A stretch of 64,000 nucleotides of DNA from Thioalkalivibrio sp. ALJ12 (GCF_000378305.1 NZ_KB899539.1:26650-90649), one strand, 5' to 3'. Positions 37,456 to 46,735 are shown, numbered from the stretch's first letter. The notes: generated by a model from the letters alone, not told the origin. Program-made: numbers and translations.

Positions 37456-37547
37456 TACCGGCTTGATTGGGGTGAATCGAGACGTTGAAGGCAGGTTTCG
37501 GTACCCTCGCGAGCGTACTACAACGTTGCTTCGGCCCGGAGATTCAC

Positions 37548-37913
37548 ATGAGACATTCGCTGCGCCCCCTGCTCCTGACGCCCATCCTGGTGGTGGGGCT
37601 TGCCGCCTGCGGGGGTGGTGAGCGTGTGTCCGAGGTAACGCTGGCCCAGTTGGCGGGTGCGGCGGGCGAATTCAACGGTGAGCTGGTGCAGACCGAGGGC
37701 GTGGTCAAGCGCTTTGACGAGGACCCCGAACGCTACCACTACTGGCTGGAAGACGAGGATGTGAACCGCGTGGCGGTCGAGCCTCACGACGAGGTATCGG
37801 ATCGGCTGGGGGAACATATCCGCGTGGTCGGGCGCTTCAGCTACCACCCGGAAGAAGGCCGCCTGATCGAGATCGACCCGGCCGCAACGGCAGCCCTGGA
37901 TGCGACGCCTTAG
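37548..37913 (+). CDS. Putative small lipoprotein
   Basis: A 121-residue protein with a lipoprotein signal (MRHSLRPLLLTPILVVGLAAC, lipobox GLAAC at Cys21) and a compact acidic domain (VEGVVKRFDEDPERYHYWLEDEDVNRVAVEP-like segment, VVGRFSYHPEEGRLIEID). The strand pattern resembles a small OB-fold, as in other tRNA_anti-like lipoproteins, but no family is firmly recognised. ATG 37548 is the only start giving the signal peptide. Its TAG stop abuts a solo MITE end. Confidence 0.7.
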   Translation: MRHSLRPLLLTPILVVGLAACGGGERVSEVTLAQLAGAAGEFNGELVQTEGVVKRFDEDPERYHYWLEDEDVNRVAVEPHDEVSDRLGEHIRVVGRFSYHPEEGRLIEIDPAATAALDATP

Positions 37914-37916
37914 GGA

Positions 37917-37927
37917 CAGTGTTTCCC
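37917..37927. repeat. Solo MITE end between the lipoprotein and Rieske genes
   Basis: CAGTGTTTCCC, identical to the right terminus of the 267-bp elements and pointing toward the downstream gene as in the three full copies. Only 11 bp are kept, so chance cannot be excluded for this single site. Confidence 0.35.
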
Positions 37928-37985
37928 AAGATGGAGATTCGCTGGGCGGCAAGTTGAAGCCCAACCACAAGGCCCTGGAGGAGAG

Positions 37986-38309
37986 ATGAGCGAGTGGATC
38001 GACGTGGCACCGGTCGACAGTATCGCGGACGGTGAACATCGTCTGGTAGATACGGCGGGAACCGAGGTTGCGATCTTCAACCTCGACGGCGAGTTCTTCG
38101 CGGTCGAAAACCTCTGCACGCACGAAGAAGTCCCCATCGCCGATGGCGAGCTCGACGATGACTGTATCACCTGCCCTTTGCACGAGGCCCAGTTCTGCCT
38201 GCGCACCGGCGAGGTGATGGAGCCCCCGGCGGAGGACCCGCTGACCCGTTTCCCGACTCGAGTGCATGGCGGCATGGTTCAGGTGGGTTCCGAGCCGCTG
38301 GACGACTAA
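37986..38309 (+). CDS. Rieske [2Fe-2S] ferredoxin-type protein
   Basis: A 107-residue soluble Rieske protein. Cluster ligands are Cys44 and His46 in NLCTHEE and Cys63 and His66 in CPLHEAQF, with the typical 16-residue spacing. No signal peptide is present, so it is cytoplasmic. It resembles dioxygenase-type ferredoxins and NirD-like proteins, but no oxygenase or nitrite-reductase gene is adjacent, so the electron acceptor is unknown. GGAGGAGAG lies just before the ATG. Confidence 0.92.
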   Translation: MSEWIDVAPVDSIADGEHRLVDTAGTEVAIFNLDGEFFAVENLCTHEEVPIADGELDDDCITCPLHEAQFCLRTGEVMEPPAEDPLTRFPTRVHGGMVQVGSEPLDD

Positions 38310-38441
38310 CTCTCCAGTTAACCTCCCGCGCTACGGTGCAAAATAGCAACTTGTGGCTGTTTTGCCGCTTTCTGACCTGTACACTGGCCGATTAACACTG
38401 GGCTAACGGCCGCGCCGCGGCCGGTCGCGAAGGCAGGGCGC

Positions 38442-40547
38442 ATGGCGGGAAAGGACTCCAGAGAACAGGGAAACTACCAGGATGACACGGCGATCTGGAG
38501 CGGTCTGTCGGGGCTGTCCGAGGCACAGCGTTCCGAGCTGGCCGCCGGTGTCGCCCCGCGCGTGGTCGATCACCTGGATCAATGCATGGAGTGGGTCGCG
38601 ACCGAATGGAGCGCCGGGCGCGTCTGGGGCGACCAGGAAAGTGATGCGGTCGAATGGGCCAACCAGTTGCATGGCTATCAGTACGTCCTGCGGCGTGAGT
38701 TCGAGGAGGCACTGAACCGCGATCTGCGCACCACCACCTATCCGCCCGAATACGATTTCTCCGGCACGCGCTATGCGGGTGGCGATTCCGGGTTACAAGT
38801 GCTCGACGACTACCAGTCCACCCGGCGCTCCCTGCGGCACAAGCTCGAGGGCGTGATCCGCGAGCACAACCGCTACTCCTACTACATGTTCCAGCAGGCC
38901 GCGCGCGAGGAGCACCGCTTCGAGCACCCGGGCTGGGCGCCCTGGTCTCCGCTGCACTGGTACGAACGGGTGATCGAGGCCGCCGAACGTCAGTTCGGCC
39001 GCACGGCCATGACCCTGGACCTGATGCGGGCCTACGTGAAGTGCATGGGGCGCACAGGCGCCCCGATGCTGGCCTTCGTGGTGGAGACGATTGACGAGTG
39101 CGGGCTGGTGACCGAGCCGCCTCGCAGTCCGGAGGCGCACGAGTCGGAAAGCGTGCCCCAGCAACGCGCGAGCTGGGCCCACTACACCGCGGGCAGCCCA
39201 CCGCGATCCGCCTCCGAATCAACCGCCGGCGGAGACCCGGCGACGCTGGGGCTGGGGGCGGCGGGCTCCAGCGGGACACGCGAAATGCCCGCGCCGGATG
39301 CCGACCCCACCGCCTGGGCCATGTGGGCCCGCGCCCTGGTGCAGGCCCAGGGGTTGCCCGCCAGTTCTCCGCATGCGGCCGGCGTGCCGGATGGGGCCGG
39401 CTCCGGGGCCGGGGGCGCGGGCGGCGAGCGTGTGGCCCCGGAATCAGCGGAATTCTCGCGCGAGTCCTTGACCCCGTTCATCCTCGATCTGTTGCAGGGG
39501 ATGTTTGATCACATCTTTCGGCAGGTCGGGTTCAACTCGCGCGTGCGTGCGGCCATTGCCGACATGCAGTTCTCCCTGGCGCGCGTGGTCATCCGTGATC
39601 TCTCGTTCTTCCGCGATCGCTCGCACCCGTTACGCCTGTGGATCGGCAGCCTGATCAACACCGGCGTGCGTGTCAGCCCGGATGACCAGGCGGCGGGCAA
39701 CGACGCCATCGAGGCCTACCTGCAGCATATCCAGGAGTCGGTCAATCGGCTGCGCCACGAAGCCGACAGCATGGACCGTGATGCCGCGCAGGCCCTGCTG
39801 GACGACTGGCTGGCGGCGATCGAGGAGGAGGATGCGCGCTGGCAGGAGCAGCAGGGTCCCCATATCGACCCACTGCGCCAGGAGGAGCGCGCGGCGCGCG
39901 CGCGGCGCAGCCTGACCATCTGCGTGCTGGAGACCGGCGCGGAGCTGCCGGAACGTTCGGCTGAGCAGATCGCCGAGGCCTGGGAAGACCTGCTGGCCGC
40001 CGATGGTGACTCGGCCGAACGGCTGGACCAGGTGGTCAAGGACGTGGCCAAGGCGATCTGCAACCGCGCGACCCCGCAGGAGGTCAACCCGATGGTGCAG
40101 CGCATTGTGGCGACCGCGCGCGAGGCCGGGGTCTCCGAGGAGCGCGTGAAGGCCGTGGTGCAGCACCTGGGGCAGGCCCATCTGCAGCGGATCCGGGCCT
40201 CAGGAGACGAGCCCCGTTTCGACCCGCAGGAGCGCATCCGGGCCCGGCGTTCCATACGCTTCGAGGACGACGATCCGGACCTGCTGGCAGACCAGGACGA
40301 CCCCTATGTGTTCGAGGCCTCGCGGGTACAGGTCGGGGACTGGTTCGAGTTCATCGACAAGGCGACCGGCGAGACCCAGCGCATGGCGCTGGTCTGGCGC
40401 GGGGAGGCCACGCGCCGTTTCCTGTTCCTGTCGCTGGATGGCGTGGCCAGCCGCCGCCATAGCCTGCAGGGCGTGGCCCACGAGATGCGCGAGGGCCGCA
40501 TGCGCGCACTACCCCGAGACAACCCCCTCGACGCGATGATCCGCTAG
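38442..40547 (+). CDS. DUF1631 family protein
   Basis: A 701-residue, acidic, helix-rich cytoplasmic protein. Segments diagnostic of DUF1631 are LSFFRDRSHPLRLWIGSLI in the middle and the C-terminal VGDWFEFIDKATGETQRMALVWRGEATRRFLFLSLDG, a beta-rich block reminiscent of PilZ-like barrels. The region about 230-330 is low-complexity Gly/Ala/Pro. The family is common in gammaproteobacteria and has no settled function. ATG 38442 is preceded by GGCGCATGGCGG with only a weak ribosome-binding site. Confidence 0.85.
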   Translation: MAGKDSREQGNYQDDTAIWSGLSGLSEAQRSELAAGVAPRVVDHLDQCMEWVATEWSAGRVWGDQESDAVEWANQLHGYQYVLRREFEEALNRDLRTTTYPPEYDFSGTRYAGGDSGLQVLDDYQSTRRSLRHKLEGVIREHNRYSYYMFQQAAREEHRFEHPGWAPWSPLHWYERVIEAAERQFGRTAMTLDLMRAYVKCMGRTGAPMLAFVVETIDECGLVTEPPRSPEAHESESVPQQRASWAHYTAGSPPRSASESTAGGDPATLGLGAAGSSGTREMPAPDADPTAWAMWARALVQAQGLPASSPHAAGVPDGAGSGAGGAGGERVAPESAEFSRESLTPFILDLLQGMFDHIFRQVGFNSRVRAAIADMQFSLARVVIRDLSFFRDRSHPLRLWIGSLINTGVRVSPDDQAAGNDAIEAYLQHIQESVNRLRHEADSMDRDAAQALLDDWLAAIEEEDARWQEQQGPHIDPLRQEERAARARRSLTICVLETGAELPERSAEQIAEAWEDLLAADGDSAERLDQVVKDVAKAICNRATPQEVNPMVQRIVATAREAGVSEERVKAVVQHLGQAHLQRIRASGDEPRFDPQERIRARRSIRFEDDDPDLLADQDDPYVFEASRVQVGDWFEFIDKATGETQRMALVWRGEATRRFLFLSLDGVASRRHSLQGVAHEMREGRMRALPRDNPLDAMIR

Positions 40548-40572
40548 CGCCAGCAGGGCCTCCGGGTGGGTT

Positions 40573-40595
40573 GTGGGAGCGGGCTCGCCCGCGAA
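40573..40595 (+). repeat. REP hairpin, GTGGGAG family, copy 2
   Basis: GTGGGAG head, stem GCGGGC-TC-GCCCGC, GCGAA tail. It lies in the 64-bp gap between the convergent DUF1631 and phosphatase genes, a typical REP location. Confidence 0.75.
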
Positions 40596-40611
40596 CCCCC
40601 TGCCCAGGCTT

Positions 40612-42561
40612 TTATCTGACGCACTCCCCATCCCCCGGGCAGTAACGCAGCGCCAGCACGGTAATGTCATCCGCCTGTGTAGCACCATCCGCGAAACGCT
40701 CGACGGACTCGAGCACCGCGTCGACTTGCTGTCGTGCTGGCTGGGATGCGATCTCCCCGTACAAGGCGAATAGCCGATCCTCGCCGTACAGCTTCTGCTC
40801 CCCGTCCGCCGCCTCGGTCACCCCGTCGGTATACAGCAGCAACGCATCGCCAGGCGCCAGGCGGACGGTCTGCACCGGGTACTCCATGTCTTCCATGGCC
40901 CCCAGCACCAGCCCCGGCGGCAGCTTCAGCCAGTCGTAGGTGCCATCGGCGCGGTGGATCAACGGCGGGTTGTGGCCGGCGTTGGCAAAGCGGACCTCGC
41001 CGGTGCCCAGGTCCAGTACCCCGCAGAGGTAGGTCACGAACATGCCGTTGTCGTTGTTCAGGCACAGCTCGTTGTTGACGCGGGTCAGGATCTCGCCCGG
41101 GTCGCGCGGATCCTGCTCGGCGATACCCTTGACCAGCGTCTTGGTCACGGCCATGAACAACGCGGCGGGAACGCCCTTGTCGGAGACATCGCCGACCGCG
41201 AAGAACAGGGCGTTGTGCTCGCGCAGCGGGAAGAAGTCGTAGAGATCCCCGCCGACCTCCTTGGCCGGGATCAGGCGCGCCGCGAGGTCGATACCTACAT
41301 CCAGGTCGGACAGGTCCAGCCGCTTGGGCAGGAAGCTCATCTGGATGTTGCGTGCGATCTTCAACTCGCTCTCCATGCGCTCCTTGGCGGCGGTGGTCGC
41401 GGTCAGGTCGTTGATGTAGTCCTTCAGCGACAGGCGCATCTCGTCCAGCGAATGGGCGAGCTGGCCCACCTCGTCGCCGGTGCGGATCGGCGGCAGCGGG
41501 CGGTCCAGATTGCCGCGGGCGATCTCGCCGGCGCTGCTCGCCAGGCCCTTCAGCGGGCGGGTGATGCCGCGCGAGATGCCGATGATGGTGCCGAGCAGGA
41601 TGAAGAAGCCGATCGCGGCGATGATCAGCACCCAGTGCATCACCCGCAGGATATCCCCGAACAGTTCGCGCTCGGGGATGATCACGCCCACCGCCCAGTT
41701 CGCCTCGGGCAGGCGCACGTGATAGAGCCGGGCGGGTTCCTCCAGCAGGGCCTCCGGCACGCGGGAGAAGCCTTCGTCGGTTTGCTGGATGCGCCGTCCG
41801 AGTTCGCGCAGTTCCGGCTCGCCCAGGGTTTCGGCCAGGCTGAACAGGCTCTCGCGCATGATCCAGTCGCGCTGTGGATAGGTGATAAAGCGCGTACGCG
41901 GGCTGACCAGAAATGCGAAGCCGCTGTCGAAGATCTCCACCTCGTCCACGCGCGCGGTCAGGGCCGGCAGTTCGATGTCCATGGTCACGATCCCGCGCAG
42001 TGCCTCGGCGTCGTCGGGGTCGAAGAACGGGCGCGAGTAGGTGGTGATCAGGCGGTTGGGGTCGGCGGCCGATGGAAAGGGCTCGGTCCAGAAGCCGCTG
42101 CGCGTGAGCGCCGGGATCTGGTACCAGTCCCGGGTAAAGTAGTCGAAGTCGTCGCCGCCCAGGTGCATGCGCGTGATGCCGTTGGGCGTCTCGTAGGAGA
42201 ATGGGCCGTAGTAGCGCTCGTCGGGGTCGGCGGCATAGGGCTCGTAGGTCACGGCGGCGCCCTGGACCGCATCCGACTGGAGCGTCACGTTGTCCAGCAC
42301 GGGAAACAGGCCGTCGGGTCGAATCTGTCCCGAATTCAGGGCGCTGGCGAGGCCCTGTGCCGACCCGGCCACCTCGTTCAGTGACGAGCGGATGCGGTTG
42401 GCCGTCGCGTGGGTCAGCTCGCGCGCCTGGTCCTCGGCGTGCTCCAGCATGATATCGCGCACCATCAGGTACAGCGCGCCGGAGGAGATGAAGAAGATCG
42501 ACCCGGTCGTCAGCAGGGTGACCAGGGCGAGGCGGACGGCGAGGCTCTTGCGGCCGTTCAT
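40612..42561 (-). CDS. dCache-HAMP-PP2C (SpoIIE-type) serine phosphatase
   Basis: A 649-residue membrane sensor phosphatase. It has one N-terminal transmembrane helix (LAVRLALVTLLTTGSIFFISSGALYL), a periplasmic double-Cache-like domain (about 40-300), a second helix (WVLIIAAIGFFILLGTIIGI), a HAMP linker (ITRPLKGLASSAGEIARGNLDRPL) and a PP2C/SpoIIE catalytic domain with metal-binding GGDLYDFFPL, VGDVSDKGVPAALFMAV and YTDGVTEA. Such enzymes usually dephosphorylate anti-sigma-factor antagonists. None is adjacent. The ATG overlaps the TGA of the upstream solute-binding gene (42558-42561). Confidence 0.92.
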   Translation of the reverse strand: MNGRKSLAVRLALVTLLTTGSIFFISSGALYLMVRDIMLEHAEDQARELTHATANRIRSSLNEVAGSAQGLASALNSGQIRPDGLFPVLDNVTLQSDAVQGAAVTYEPYAADPDERYYGPFSYETPNGITRMHLGGDDFDYFTRDWYQIPALTRSGFWTEPFPSAADPNRLITTYSRPFFDPDDAEALRGIVTMDIELPALTARVDEVEIFDSGFAFLVSPRTRFITYPQRDWIMRESLFSLAETLGEPELRELGRRIQQTDEGFSRVPEALLEEPARLYHVRLPEANWAVGVIIPERELFGDILRVMHWVLIIAAIGFFILLGTIIGISRGITRPLKGLASSAGEIARGNLDRPLPPIRTGDEVGQLAHSLDEMRLSLKDYINDLTATTAAKERMESELKIARNIQMSFLPKRLDLSDLDVGIDLAARLIPAKEVGGDLYDFFPLREHNALFFAVGDVSDKGVPAALFMAVTKTLVKGIAEQDPRDPGEILTRVNNELCLNNDNGMFVTYLCGVLDLGTGEVRFANAGHNPPLIHRADGTYDWLKLPPGLVLGAMEDMEYPVQTVRLAPGDALLLYTDGVTEAADGEQKLYGEDRLFALYGEIASQPARQQVDAVLESVERFADGATQADDITVLALRYCPGDGECVR

Positions 42562-43517
42562 TGCGTCACGTCCTGGTGAAACTGTTCGTACGGCACCGGC
42601 TCCCATTCCAGGTGCCCCAGGTTGCGCATCAGACTGACGGCCAGCTGGTAGTCCTGCCGATCCAGGTGCGGACCGCGGAGCGCCTCGTCTTCCAGATACA
42701 GCGGGCGCAGCGCCTCCAGCATCAGACGCTGGTGCGCCCGATTGGTCGGCTCGCCGGCCTGGATGACGCGATCCATCACCGCGTCCACTGCGGCGTCCGG
42801 ATGGGCAAACGCGTACTCCCAGCCCCGCAGTGAGACCTCGACGAACGTGCGGACGGCTTCGGGGCGTTCGCGCAATGTCGACTCCAGGACATAGATCCCG
42901 TCCTCGGCCAGGCCCACGCCGTGATCCTCCAGTGGCATCACCTCGATCTCGTCCGGATCCAGACCGCTGAGATACAGCTCGACCAGTTCGTTGTAGCGCG
43001 TGGCGGTGGCGGCCGCGACCGCGCCGGTGCGCAATGCGGCCATCGTCGCCCCCTGATCGACCGTCTCGGGGTGCACCCCGTAGGTGCGGAACAACGCCTC
43101 CGGCTGAAGGCTGAAGCTGGCCCAGCGCGAGACGCGCTGCCCGTCCAGGTCTTCGGGCACCAGGATCCCGGACTCCGCCAGGGACACCAGCACTAAAGAG
43201 GAGTCCTGGATCAGTTGTGCTACGTTGACCACGTCCACGCCCTGTTCACGCAATTCCAGGGCCTGGGTGAGATAGAGCAAAGCCACATCGGCCTCCTGGC
43301 GGGCCAGCGTGGCGGGGGCGGGGTGCTCCGCGCCGTGCGGGAGTATTTCCAGCTCCAGTCCGGCGTCCTGGTACCAGCCCATCTCCTTGGCCAGGTAAAA
43401 GCCGGCGAACTGCGCCTGAGGGACCCAGTGCGGCTGAAAACGCAGGGTCTGCGTGTCGGCCAGCGCGGTGCTGGCGCAAAGGAGCAGGACAGCCGCCAGG
43501 GCCAGTACGCGGCGCAT
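42558..43517 (-). CDS. NMT1/THI5-like periplasmic solute-binding protein
   Basis: A 319-residue secreted protein with a signal peptide (MRRVLALAAVLLLCASTALA) and an SsuA/THI5-type domain: LRFQPHWVPQAQFAGFYLAKEMGWYQDAGLELEI, HPAPATLARQEADVALLYL, and LDGQRVSRWASFS. Relatives bind pyrimidine precursors, riboflavin-like ligands or sulfonates for ABC uptake. No permease or ATPase gene is here; the only partner is the phosphatase it overlaps by 4 bp. ATG 43517 gives the clean signal peptide; an ATG at 43574 would add 19 residues. Confidence 0.88.
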   Translation of the reverse strand: MRRVLALAAVLLLCASTALADTQTLRFQPHWVPQAQFAGFYLAKEMGWYQDAGLELEILPHGAEHPAPATLARQEADVALLYLTQALELREQGVDVVNVAQLIQDSSLVLVSLAESGILVPEDLDGQRVSRWASFSLQPEALFRTYGVHPETVDQGATMAALRTGAVAAATATRYNELVELYLSGLDPDEIEVMPLEDHGVGLAEDGIYVLESTLRERPEAVRTFVEVSLRGWEYAFAHPDAAVDAVMDRVIQAGEPTNRAHQRLMLEALRPLYLEDEALRGPHLDRQDYQLAVSLMRNLGHLEWEPVPYEQFHQDVTQ

Positions 43518-43561
43518 GGCGGCGCCCAGGCCCTGGGCCGCAGAATTGGGGAATCGTGCGT

Positions 43562-45988
43562 ATGCAGCGTCCATGGGGAGGGAGTCGGCCGTGGGGGGTC
43601 TTAGACGGCGACAGCATACCGAGGTGTTCCTGCGGGCGCATCCAGTCGCGCTCTAGCCGTCAGGCGGGCGTTATTCGTGCGTCGCGGTGGCGCCAGAGAA
43701 GGGGCTGGGACTGGCCGAGGGACCTGCGTTCGCGGGTTGCGCGTTGGCTGGGGGTCTTGTGGGCGGGGTTGGCACTGACCATCCTCGCGCCGTTCACGGC
43801 CGGTGCGTCCTCGCCCCCGTCCGCGGCCGATATCGGCACCCCGATCCCGATCGCGCAGCAATCGGCGCCCGAAACGTTGCGCTCTGGCTGGTTCGAACGT
43901 CCCCCGTATCAGGCCGGTTCCGACAGCGCATCCCGGGCATCCCCGGCCGGGCTCGACGTGCGGGTCGCGCAGGAGGCGCTGGCCGGTGTCGGGCATGGCG
44001 CCGAGTTCACGCCGCTTTCCTGGAACGACCAGCTCGCCGCACTGCGCCACGGCGCGATCGACTTCGTCATCGGCAGCTATTTTGATTCCGGTCGCCTCGA
44101 CTATGCGCATTACTCGCAGCCCTACCGTCAGGAACGTAACGCCCTCTATGTGCGCGCCGGCGAGCGCGGTGAATATTCATTCGAGGACCGCGCCGCCCTG
44201 GTCCAGACGGTTCGCGACGGAGACTTCCGGCTGGGAGTGACCACGGGTTATGCCTACGCCTCCAGCGAGCTGGCCGACCTGGTCGCGGATCCGGGGGAGG
44301 CCGCGCGCCTGTATCCCGCGGCCGGTGACGAGGCCCATATCCAGGCGCTGATCGAGGGCCGGATCGACGGCTTTGTCGCGGACCCCGTGATTGTGGACCT
44401 GCTACTGGCGCGGACGGATCGTGCCCGTGCGATCCAGACACATCCGCTGGACCTGGGGACCGTTGGCGTGCGGGTGATGTTTTCCCGCGCCACCGTCCCC
44501 GCGGCGTTCGTCGAGCAGTTCAACGCGCAGCTGCAGGCCCTGGAGGACAGCCGGCGGATGGCCACGCTGGAAGTCGAGCATGTGCTGCCCGCGTTTCTCT
44601 CGATGGCTACCAGCGAGACCTGGTTCAATACGCTTACCCTGCTGGGAATCCTCGCGTTCTCCGCCTCCGGGCTGATCCTCGCCCGGCGCGAACGCTACAA
44701 CCTGTTCGGCGCGCTGGTCCTGGCCTCGTTGCCGGCGATCGGCGGCGGCGTGCTGCGCGATCTGCTGCTGGGCCGCGACCCGATCTTCATCTTCGAGACG
44801 CCGGAGTTTCTGCTGGTCCCGATCGTGGTCGTGGGGGTCGGCTTCGTGCTGTACAAGCTGCATGACCATGTGCTGGTGCGCTGGCATCTCGTCCAGGAAC
44901 TCCTGGCGCGGCAGCAGAAGGGATTGGGCGGGCGCGTAGTGGGGAATCTGCAGCGGGGTCTGGATGCCTGGGCCGTGGCCTCGTTCACCGTGATCGGCGT
45001 CGGGGTGGCCGTCGAGTCGCAGGCCAGCCCGTTGTGGCTCTGGGGCCCGGTAATGGCCGTGGTGACCGCCTCGTTCGGCGTGATCATGCGCGATGTGGTG
45101 CGCTCGGACTTCAACATCGACATGCTCAAGCGCGACTCCTTCGCCGAGATCTCGGTCCTGGGCGGCATTCTCTATTCGCTGATCCTGCTCTGGCCCCCGG
45201 TGGAGCTGAGCCTCGGATTCATCCTGATCGCCACGCATGCGGTGATCGTGCTGCTGTTCCTGGCGCGCCTCGGGGTTCTCTACTGGGGGCGGCCCAACCC
45301 GTTGCAGATGGGGGATCCGCATACCCTGCCGGAACGGCGTCTGGAGACACTGGCGCGTCGCGAGCCGCAGGCCTGGTCCAGTCTGACCCGCTACCTCACC
45401 GAGGATGCCGAGGGGCGGGCCCGCCCGGCCGGCCCCGGGGAGCTGGAACGCCTGCACAAGGACTTCGAATACCTGCTGCAGCCGGTGTTCGCCGAACTGG
45501 ACCGGCTGGCGGGCGAGCCCCTGCTGGAGGCCGCCGCGCGCCGGCACGAGGCCCTGCGTGACCGCTTCCGGCTGGTCGCGCGCCTGGAGCAGCAGCTGTA
45601 TGACCACCTGCGCGCGACTGTGACGGATATGGAGACCGCAGCCGACGAGGTGGCGTGGGCCCTGGAAGGCCGCGTTCTTGAGGCCCTGCGGGGATTGCTG
45701 GATGCCACGACCATGGCCGCGAGTTCCACGGACCCCGACGACCTGGCCTGGCTGCGCGACATGACGGCCAATCAGCGCAGCCGCTTCGATGCCCTGCGTG
45801 CCCGCTACCTCGACCCCGATCATTTCCAGCCCGGGGGTGCACTGGACCGCGTGCTGCAGCGCACCCACCGCGTGGAGCGCATGCTCTGGATGCTGGCGGA
45901 GTACGCGGAGCGGCGGCTGGAACCGACGTTGAGCCCGGTTCAGGGGGATCGGCGTGCACTGCAGCGGCGTTTCCTGCGCGCCGAATGA
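43562..45988 (+). CDS. Fusion: periplasmic SBP_bac_3 domain + UPF0126/TRIC-like channel + helical C-terminus
   Basis: About 808 residues. One hydrophobic segment (about 60-80) precedes a family-3 binding domain (about 105-345; SWNDQLAALRHGAIDFVIGSYF, LGVTTGYAYAS). About seven transmembrane helices follow (about 355-576), carrying two UPF0126-like repeats: LPAIGGGVLRDLLLG and the partner VTASFGVIMRDVVRSD. UPF0126 is related to TRIC cation channels and YadS/YicG. The last 220 residues are charged helices, perhaps PhoU-like or coiled coil. The start is uncertain: ATG 43562 or GTG 43556, and only rarer codons lie nearer the first helix. It is divergent from the binding-protein/phosphatase pair by 44 bp. 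Confidence 0.8.
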   Translation: MQRPWGGSRPWGVLDGDSIPRCSCGRIQSRSSRQAGVIRASRWRQRRGWDWPRDLRSRVARWLGVLWAGLALTILAPFTAGASSPPSAADIGTPIPIAQQSAPETLRSGWFERPPYQAGSDSASRASPAGLDVRVAQEALAGVGHGAEFTPLSWNDQLAALRHGAIDFVIGSYFDSGRLDYAHYSQPYRQERNALYVRAGERGEYSFEDRAALVQTVRDGDFRLGVTTGYAYASSELADLVADPGEAARLYPAAGDEAHIQALIEGRIDGFVADPVIVDLLLARTDRARAIQTHPLDLGTVGVRVMFSRATVPAAFVEQFNAQLQALEDSRRMATLEVEHVLPAFLSMATSETWFNTLTLLGILAFSASGLILARRERYNLFGALVLASLPAIGGGVLRDLLLGRDPIFIFETPEFLLVPIVVVGVGFVLYKLHDHVLVRWHLVQELLARQQKGLGGRVVGNLQRGLDAWAVASFTVIGVGVAVESQASPLWLWGPVMAVVTASFGVIMRDVVRSDFNIDMLKRDSFAEISVLGGILYSLILLWPPVELSLGFILIATHAVIVLLFLARLGVLYWGRPNPLQMGDPHTLPERRLETLARREPQAWSSLTRYLTEDAEGRARPAGPGELERLHKDFEYLLQPVFAELDRLAGEPLLEAAARRHEALRDRFRLVARLEQQLYDHLRATVTDMETAADEVAWALEGRVLEALRGLLDATTMAASSTDPDDLAWLRDMTANQRSRFDALRARYLDPDHFQPGGALDRVLQRTHRVERMLWMLAEYAERRLEPTLSPVQGDRRALQRRFLRAE

Positions 45989-46004
45989 TTGCCTGGTCGG
46001 TGGT

Positions 46005-46643
46005 CTATGGGGTTGCGGCCAACTGCCGTGTGCGCAGGTGTGTGGCGCCGATCACTGCGGCCGGCACCAGCAGCAGGTTCACCAGGGGTACCATCGCCAG
46101 CAGCGTCGTCCCGGCGCCGAATGCGAGGGTCTGCAGGCGGCGTTCGCGCAGGCGCCGGCGCACCGTATCGAATGCCAGGCCGTCGTTGGCTAGCGGGACC
46201 TCCATGAACTCCACCGCCAGGACCCAGCTGCCATAGAGGAACCAGGCAGCGGGTGCGAGCAGGTTGAGCCCCGGAACGAAGGTGATGATCAGCACCGGGA
46301 TCAGTAGCAGGGCGTAATACCCGAGCTTGCGCGCCGCGGTGGCCAGCGCGTGTACGGACTCCGCGGTCAGCGAGCGCGGCGCGGCCAGCGGCGGATGGCC
46401 CAGGCCTTCGGCCGTGCGGTAGGCCAGCGGCCCGGAGAAGGGGCTGGCCACGATCGCGGCCAGGGCCACGGCGGATATCCCGACCACCAGCAGCAGGAAC
46501 AGGGCGAACAGCGGCCACAGCAGCCAGGCCAGCCAGTCCAGGGTCTGCGGCAGCCAGGCGGCGAGCAGGGCGTCAAAGCCCACCGCCGCGGCTGCGACCA
46601 GCGCCCCCACCAGCAGGACATTGATGATCAGCGGAATGATCAC
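46005..46643 (-). CDS. CysZ/EI24-family membrane protein
   Basis: A 212-residue (minimum) inner-membrane protein with 5-6 hydrophobic segments. VIIPLIINVLLVG, SPFSGPLAYRTAEGLG, YYALLLIPVLIITFVPGLNLLAPAAWFLYGSWVLAVEFMEVPLAN resemble CysZ, the sulfate uptake protein. From the GTG at 46643 the usual N-terminal segment is missing. The frame is open further upstream and encodes SPLYAFLAPFRGLTRVHEPALRG, which looks genuine, up to a CTG at 46739 that overlaps the stop of the upstream gene as CTGA. A CTG start is therefore likely. A sulfate-transport role is only a family inference. Confidence 0.8.
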   Translation of the reverse strand: MIIPLIINVLLVGALVAAAAVGFDALLAAWLPQTLDWLAWLLWPLFALFLLLVVGISAVALAAIVASPFSGPLAYRTAEGLGHPPLAAPRSLTAESVHALATAARKLGYYALLLIPVLIITFVPGLNLLAPAAWFLYGSWVLAVEFMEVPLANDGLAFDTVRRRLRERRLQTLAFGAGTTLLAMVPLVNLLLVPAAVIGATHLRTRQLAATP

Positions 46644-46735
46644 GAGCCCGCGCAGGGCGGGCTCGTGGACGCGTGTCAGGCCCCGGAACGGGGCGAGGAA
46701 CGCGTAAAGCGGCGAGACGGGTCTTGCCCGCTGGT

